Origin: Lysobacterales bacterium
GTDB lineage: Bacteria; Pseudomonadota; Gammaproteobacteria; Xanthomonadales; SZUA-36
DNA length: 28,464 bases
Assembly (NCBI GenBank): GCA_009692275.1
Contig: SHZL01000007.1
Span: 1-28,464 of the forward strand
Reading direction: 5' to 3'
The position numbers and the translations under genes are program-made. Each line of letters starts with the position of its first letter. Position 1 is the stretch's first letter. Of the stretch, positions 25,393 through 28,464 are shown piece after piece. A model generated the notes under the pieces. It was not told the DNA's origin. It saw only the letters and a list, made by a program, of their open reading frames with translations, and did no database searches.

Positions 25393-27078
25393 CTATGGAT
25401 TTTTCGCCGCGAGACTCTCTCGCGGCGCAGGTGGAAATGCGGTAACGGCGCCCTTGGAAGCCGAGGACACCAGGTAGGCATACTTGGCCAGGGCGCCGGA
25501 AGTGTATTGCCGCGGGCGTGGTTTCCAATCGGCACGCCGTGCTGCGAGGTCGGCATCGGTATAAACGCGGCGCTGATCCACATCAATGGTGATCATGTCA
25601 CCCTCGCGCAGCAGCGCTATGGGGCCGCCGTGTGCTGCTTCGGGTGCGACATGGCCCACCATGAAGCCATAGGTGGCGCCACTGAAACGCCCGTCGGTCA
25701 GCAGGGCGACCGATGTGTCCAGGCCCTGGCCGACCAGTGCGGCCGTCACCGCCAGCATCTCGCGCATACCCGGGCCGCCGCAGGGGCCTTCGTTGCGAAT
25801 CACGATGACGTCGCCGGCATTGATCGTGCGTGCCTGCACCGCAGCGAATGCTTCCTGTTCGCCTTCATACACACGCGCGGGCCCGGTAAAAGCAAACTCG
25901 CCATGCCCTGCGAGCTTGGCCACACACCCCTCGGGCGCCAGGTTGCCATAGAGGATGCCAAATCCGCCGCGGGGTTTGATTGGCCGGTCGAAAGGTACGA
26001 TCACCTCCTGGCCCGGCGTTTCCGTGTGGTCAGCACACTCATCGAACAGGCTGCGACCGCTGACCGTAGCGGTATCGATCAGCAGGCCGGCTTGCCTGAG
26101 GTGGTTGATTACCAGCGGTGTGCCTCCTGCTGTAAACAGATCCGGCGCCGTGAAACGACCGGCCGGTTTGAGGTCGGCGATGATGGGTGTCTTGCGCGAG
26201 ATTTCGTCAAACTCGTCAATATCAAAATCAACGCCGGCCTCGCGCGCAATGGCCAGCAAATGCAGGACGGCATTGGTCGACCCCGCAGTTGCCGTGACCA
26301 CGGTGGCCGCATTGCGCAGGGATTCAAGGCTCACCATGCTGCGCGGGCTCTGGCCTTCGCGCACCTGTTGCACCACGCGCATGCCGCAGTCATGCATTGC
26401 CTGTGCTTTGTCCGGGTGGATGGCGGGAATGTCGTTGACTCCCATGGGTGACAGACCCAGTGTGGTCAGGGCCATGGCCATGGTATTGGCGGTGAACTGG
26501 CCGCCGCAAGCGCCCGCGCCGGGGCAGGCCTCTTTCTCGATCTCGGTAAGCTCGGCCGTGTCGATCTTGCCTGCAGCGTGCGCGCCTACGGCCTGGAACA
26601 CATCCTGGATGGTAATCGGAATGCCGCGGTGGTGACCGGGCATGATGGACCCGCCATAAATGACCATGCCCGGGACATCAAGGCGGGCCAGCGCCATGGC
26701 GCCGGCCGGGATGGTCTTGTCGCAACCGACCAGCGCCACCACGCCGTCGAGGCAATGCCCACGGGTGACCAGTTCAATGGAATCTGCCACCAGTTCGCGC
26801 GACATCAGCGAACACTTCATGCCTTCCGAGCCCATGGAAATGCCATCCGACACCACGATGCTGCCAAATTCAATGGGTGTGCCGCCCGCCGCACGGATGC
26901 CGGCTTTCAAAGGCTCCGCGAGCTCACGCAAATGCGAATTGCACGGGGTCACATCCGACCAGGTGTTCACGATGGCGATCAGCGGCTGGGCAATTTCTTT
27001 GTCACCCAAGCCGGTGGCTCGCAACATGGCCCGGGCGGGTGCACGGTCGGGGCCTTTCTTGATCTGGTCACTGCGCAT
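25393..27078 (-). CDS. ilvD: Dihydroxy-acid dehydratase
   Basis: A 561-residue iron-sulfur enzyme that dehydrates dihydroxy acids in isoleucine and valine synthesis; the valine precursor also feeds leucine. Cluster and metal residues appear in DVTPCNSH, VGCDKTIPAG and ACPGAGACGGQFTANTMA. LLTDGRFSGATYGFMVGHVAPEA is the conserved C-terminal motif. ATG at 27078 has AAGGA about ten bases upstream. It is the first structural gene after the attenuator at 27098-27132, so its expression is expected to follow the leader. The overall gene order is ilvD-leuA-leuC-leuD-leuB-ilvA. Confidence 0.97.
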   Translation of the reverse strand: MRSDQIKKGPDRAPARAMLRATGLGDKEIAQPLIAIVNTWSDVTPCNSHLRELAEPLKAGIRAAGGTPIEFGSIVVSDGISMGSEGMKCSLMSRELVADSIELVTRGHCLDGVVALVGCDKTIPAGAMALARLDVPGMVIYGGSIMPGHHRGIPITIQDVFQAVGAHAAGKIDTAELTEIEKEACPGAGACGGQFTANTMAMALTTLGLSPMGVNDIPAIHPDKAQAMHDCGMRVVQQVREGQSPRSMVSLESLRNAATVVTATAGSTNAVLHLLAIAREAGVDFDIDEFDEISRKTPIIADLKPAGRFTAPDLFTAGGTPLVINHLRQAGLLIDTATVSGRSLFDECADHTETPGQEVIVPFDRPIKPRGGFGILYGNLAPEGCVAKLAGHGEFAFTGPARVYEGEQEAFAAVQARTINAGDVIVIRNEGPCGGPGMREMLAVTAALVGQGLDTSVALLTDGRFSGATYGFMVGHVAPEAAHGGPIALLREGDMITIDVDQRRVYTDADLAARRADWKPRPRQYTSGALAKYAYLVSSASKGAVTAFPPAPRESLAAKNP

Positions 27079-27097
27079 AGTGTTGTCGTCCTTGGTG

Positions 27098-27132
27098 AAA
27101 AAAAAACCCGCACTTTCTTGGCGCGGGTTTTT
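27098..27132 (-). terminator. Intrinsic terminator (attenuator) before ilvD
   Basis: On the minus strand a ten-base-pair stem, AAAAACCCGC with GCGGGTTTTT, has an 11-base loop and continues into nine T (27106 to 27098). It sits between the leader peptide stop and ilvD, 20 bp before the ilvD ATG, so it would end transcription before the operon unless prevented. It is a strong textbook intrinsic terminator. Confidence 0.85.
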
Positions 27133-27251
27133 CAGGTTAATTGTGGTCTTGCTTAGCCTGTGCCCGCACCTCTGCCAATAATTAGAAGCGCAAGTAGCGA
27201 GCAGGGAGCCAGCAGGTCAGCAACGTGTCCGCCGGATTGGCGGGCACAAGC
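27120..27251 (-). promoter_or_regulatory. Alternative leader hairpins (anti-terminator and protector)
   Basis: Three mutually exclusive pairings are visible. Segment 1 (27251-27240, GCTTGTGCCCGC on the minus strand) pairs over 12 positions with segment 2 (27167-27156), with one G-U. Part of segment 2 (27170-27163, GGTGCGGG) can instead pair over eight positions, one G-U, with CCCGCGCC (27127-27120), which is the first arm of the terminator. When that pairing forms, the terminator cannot. This is the classic 1:2, 2:3, 3:4 layout of amino-acid operon attenuators. Segment 1 lies upstream of the control codons rather than on them, so the exact switching order is uncertain. Confidence 0.68.
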
Positions 27252-27281
27252 GTTCAGCAAATCGTTGTGGCAAGTGTGCAT
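27153..27281 (-). CDS. ilv-leu operon leader peptide (42 aa)
   Basis: A 42-codon frame from ATG 27281 to TAA 27153. Its C-terminal half holds DLLAP and then SLLALLII (residues 28-35): Leu29 CTA, Leu30 CTT, Leu32 CTT, Leu33 CTA, Ile34 ATT and Ile35 ATT. Four Leu and two Ile codons within seven positions just before the alternative hairpins is the signature of an attenuation leader for a leucine/isoleucine operon. CTA is usually a rare Leu codon, which would sharpen sensitivity to charged tRNA. No Shine-Dalgarno is visible. The predicted transcript start falls on or next to the ATG, so the mRNA may be leaderless. An in-frame ATG at 27320 would extend it to 55 residues if transcription began farther upstream. 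Confidence 0.72.
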   Translation of the reverse strand: MHTCHNDLLNACARQSGGHVADLLAPCSLLALLIIGRGAGTG

Positions 27282-27287
27282 CGCTTG

Positions 27288-27316
27288 ATTCGACCATAGG
27301 GCAAAAATGATGTCAA
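27288..27316 (-). promoter_or_regulatory. Promoter of the ilvD-leuACDB-ilvA operon
   Basis: On the minus strand a perfect TTGACA (27316-27311) is followed, after exactly 17 bases, by TCGAAT (27293-27288; four of six to consensus). The start of transcription would be about 27282-27280, at the leader peptide ATG. This placement, just upstream of the leader and attenuator, supports the call. Confidence 0.6.
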
Positions 27317-27365
27317 TCATTATTTTCGCATTCCTATTTCAAGGACCTGGCGAGGAGGCAAACGC

Positions 27366-27629
27366 TTAGCTGCTGCGATAGACCTCAGGTCGGTGCCCGA
27401 CTTGTACAAGCAGCACCATGAGTCTGCTGTCGTTGATTTCGTAGATGATTCGATAGACACCCTGCCGGACACGATAGCGCTGTTGGCTTGACAGTCGTTC
27501 GCAGCCAGCGGGGCGGGGGTCTTCTGCAAGCGAGCTGATGCGCTGCAAGATCCGTTTAACATCCTGCCTCGGGAGAGCTCGCAAGTCCTTAGCCACAGAC
27601 TTCCTGAAGACCAGCTCATAACTTGCCAT
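27366..27629 (-). CDS. RelE/ParE-family toxin
   Basis: An 87-residue basic protein with the RelE/ParE fold pattern: YELVFRKSVAKDLRALP, a helical hairpin, CERLSSQQRYRVRQGVYRIIYEIND, and LMVLLVQVGHRPEVYR. In this superfamily the toxin either cleaves ribosome-bound mRNA (RelE) or poisons gyrase (ParE). Which of the two applies cannot be told from the sequence; basic Arg/His residues near the C-terminus favour RelE-like cleavage. It starts at ATG 27629, inside the antitoxin gene (14-bp overlap), the normal order of an antitoxin-toxin operon. Confidence 0.88.
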   Translation of the reverse strand: MASYELVFRKSVAKDLRALPRQDVKRILQRISSLAEDPRPAGCERLSSQQRYRVRQGVYRIIYEINDSRLMVLLVQVGHRPEVYRSS

Positions 27630-27855
27630 GTGCCTTCAAGTCCTTGAGCAAGGCTTCATAGGAAATCACCGATTCTGCAACGCGATTCTCGAACGCAGAG
27701 AGATCTTCCTGGTCTTCGCGCAGCGCCAGGCGCACAGCGTCATTGACAATCTCTGATACGGACTTGTTGGTGTGTGCCGCCTTCAGGCGAACGGCCTGAT
27801 GCAATGCGGGCTCAAAATAAACTGTGGCGCGCTTCGACGTTACTTCACTCATCAT
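27616..27855 (-). CDS. Ribbon-helix-helix antitoxin
   Basis: A 79-residue protein. Residues about 8-45 fit a ribbon-helix-helix DNA-binding domain: KRATVYFEPALHQAVRLKA, then NKSVSEIVNDAVRLAL. The acidic, likely flexible C-terminal part (REDQEDLSAFENRVAESVISYEALLKDLKA) would wrap the toxin. ATG at 27855 has GGAGG six bases upstream. It should neutralise the downstream toxin and repress its own promoter, where direct repeats are visible. Confidence 0.88.
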   Translation of the reverse strand: MMSEVTSKRATVYFEPALHQAVRLKAAHTNKSVSEIVNDAVRLALREDQEDLSAFENRVAESVISYEALLKDLKAHGKL

Positions 27856-27876
27856 GCCTGCCCTCCAAATCAGGGC

Positions 27877-27905
27877 ACTATAGCGTTTTAACGTTATAGC
27901 GTTAA
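27877..27905 (-). promoter_or_regulatory. Toxin-antitoxin promoter with repeated operator half-sites
   Basis: On the minus strand TTAACG (27905-27900) and TATAGT (27882-27877) are 17 bases apart. The plus strand shows two copies of TATAGCGTT, at 27879-27887 and 27895-27903, 16 bases apart, with the palindrome TAACGTTA between them. Repeats covering the -10 and -35 boxes fit autorepression by the ribbon-helix-helix antitoxin. Confidence 0.6.
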
Positions 27906-28045
27906 GACGGTCCGCGCTTGGCGTGCTTCAACACGCGGAAGTTTTCCAGCGCATTTTCTGCAAAAGCCTGAAATAGCTTGTTATTTCTGGTACCTGCGAG
28001 TATTCTTGCCGCCAGCAGTTGGTTGGCTTGTATGGCAATATCGCG
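27902..28045 (-). pseudogene. Possible gene remnant, 47 codons without a start
   Basis: A minus-strand frame bounded by TAA at 28048-28046 and TAA at 27904-27902 reads like protein: DIAIQANQLLAARILAG, then NNKLFQAFAENALENF and VLKHAKRGPS. It has no ATG, GTG or TTG at a plausible start, and I do not recognise it. Its terminal stop lies inside the -35 region of the toxin-antitoxin promoter. It may be the tail of a gene cut off by the arrival of the toxin-antitoxin pair. Chance is a real alternative for an open stretch this short. Confidence 0.3.
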
Positions 28046-28186
28046 TTATATGACATCCGCTGTGTATAAAGTTGGTTGCATGTCTACTAGGTCTACTCAG
28101 AAGCTCCACATCGGTAACTCCTGTAAAACACCTGTAATGAGATTTGCAATTAATCAGTGTTTAATCTTTTTTATAGGGTAATTAAA
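28046..28186 (+). other. Upstream region of the cold-shock gene
   Basis: Between the toxin-antitoxin promoter and the cold-shock gene there are about 280 bp with no intact gene. The last 140 bp are AT-rich, with TATAAA at 28065-28070 and a weak possible TTGGCT/TTATAT pair at about 28023-28051. Long 5' leaders are common for cold-shock genes, but I see no recognisable cold box, so this is only a description. Confidence 0.3.
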
Positions 28187-28393
28187 ATGACGACAGGTAC
28201 CGTAAAGTGGTTTAACGATTCCAAAGGTTTTGGATTCATCGCTCCTTCTGATGGCAGTGCTGATGTATTCGTACATTTCTCTGCAATCCAGGCCGGCGGG
28301 TTCAAATCCCTGGCAGAAGGTCAGGCAGTGAGTTTCGAAGTGGAAAACGGCCCGAAGGGTCTGCAAGCCACCAACGTAACGCCAGCCAGCTAA
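28187..28393 (+). CDS. Cold-shock protein (CspA family)
   Basis: A 68-residue single cold-shock domain. It starts MTTGTVKWFNDSKGFGFIAP, with RNP1 KGFGFI, and contains RNP2 VFVHFSAI and GFKSLAEGQAVSFEVE. These beta-barrel proteins bind single-stranded RNA and DNA and act as RNA chaperones. ATG at 28187 gives the exact family length; an open frame from 28157 adds ten unrelated residues. AGGG lies about ten bases upstream of the ATG. A strong terminator follows at 28417, so it is probably monocistronic. It could be any of the Csp paralogues. Confidence 0.96.
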   Translation: MTTGTVKWFNDSKGFGFIAPSDGSADVFVHFSAIQAGGFKSLAEGQAVSFEVENGPKGLQATNVTPAS

Positions 28394-28416
28394 TAGGCTT
28401 CACAGCCATGGTTAGT

Positions 28417-28449
28417 AAAAAAACCCCGCTTTCGAGCGGGGTTTTTTTT
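28417..28449 (+). terminator. Intrinsic terminator after the cold-shock gene
   Basis: A 14-base-pair stem (seven A, then CCCCGCT, with AGCGGGG and seven T) encloses a TTCG tetraloop and ends in eight T. It lies 24 bp after the csp stop. The A-run on the other arm makes it usable in both directions. Confidence 0.93.
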
Positions 28450-28464
28450 GCCCGGAGTTTTTTC

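Noticed and set aside
1..28464. CRISPR array, tRNA, rRNA or complete insertion sequence
   Set aside because: No regularly spaced repeats, no tRNA-like or rRNA stretches and no transposase motifs were seen on either strand.

Overview
The window looks like a chromosomal segment of a moderately GC-rich gammaproteobacterium. A YcgL-family gene, a tatABC cluster, an intact ilvD-leuA-leuC-leuD-leuB-ilvA operon and a LysM/acs neighbourhood all point that way. The order or genus cannot be fixed from sequence alone. No rRNA, tRNA, CRISPR array or complete insertion sequence was seen.

Layout. (1) 1-3920 holds the tail of an amidohydrolase, an alpha/beta hydrolase, a relic of a former aldo/keto reductase-MFS transporter operon (both genes truncated, the transporter also frameshifted), an intact D-2-hydroxyacid dehydrogenase and a ycgL gene. 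(2) 4094-8584 is a four-gene plus-strand accessory block: a lipoprotein, a TIR-transmembrane-TPR protein, a secreted paralogue of the lipoprotein, and a SLOG-like protein with two C-terminal membrane helices. Every gene in this block carries a frameshift or an in-frame stop. (3) 8593-13784 holds a LysM protein, acetyl-CoA synthetase, a patatin-like outer-membrane phospholipase and a rhomboid protease. (4) 13919-17819 holds a BPSS1780-type membrane protein, tatC-tatB-tatA, and a surface protein with an IPTL-CTERM-like tail. (5) 18113-27330 holds hemH converging on the branched-chain amino-acid operon, preceded by a promoter, a Leu/Ile-rich leader peptide and an attenuator. (6) 27366-28464 holds a RelE/ParE-RHH toxin-antitoxin pair with a repeat-containing promoter, a small gene remnant, and a cold-shock gene with a strong terminator.

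How the genes work together. The ilvD-leuACDB-ilvA operon supplies threonine deaminase (isoleucine), dihydroxy-acid dehydratase (isoleucine and valine) and the whole leucine branch. Its leader peptide, rich in Leu and Ile codons, and its mutually exclusive hairpins fit control by charged Leu/Ile tRNA. Genes for acetolactate synthase and IlvC are not in the window.

The most unusual element is the TIR/SLOG block. A predicted NAD-cleaving TIR domain on a membrane-anchored TPR protein sits beside a SLOG-type nucleotide-sensor protein with two membrane helices, logic that resembles Thoeris-type defence. Here it comes with two paralogous small exported proteins. About 20 kb of neighbouring genes is free of frameshifts, so the cluster of disruptions is probably gene decay. 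Sequencing error, or recoding at the two homopolymer sites, cannot be excluded from this sequence.
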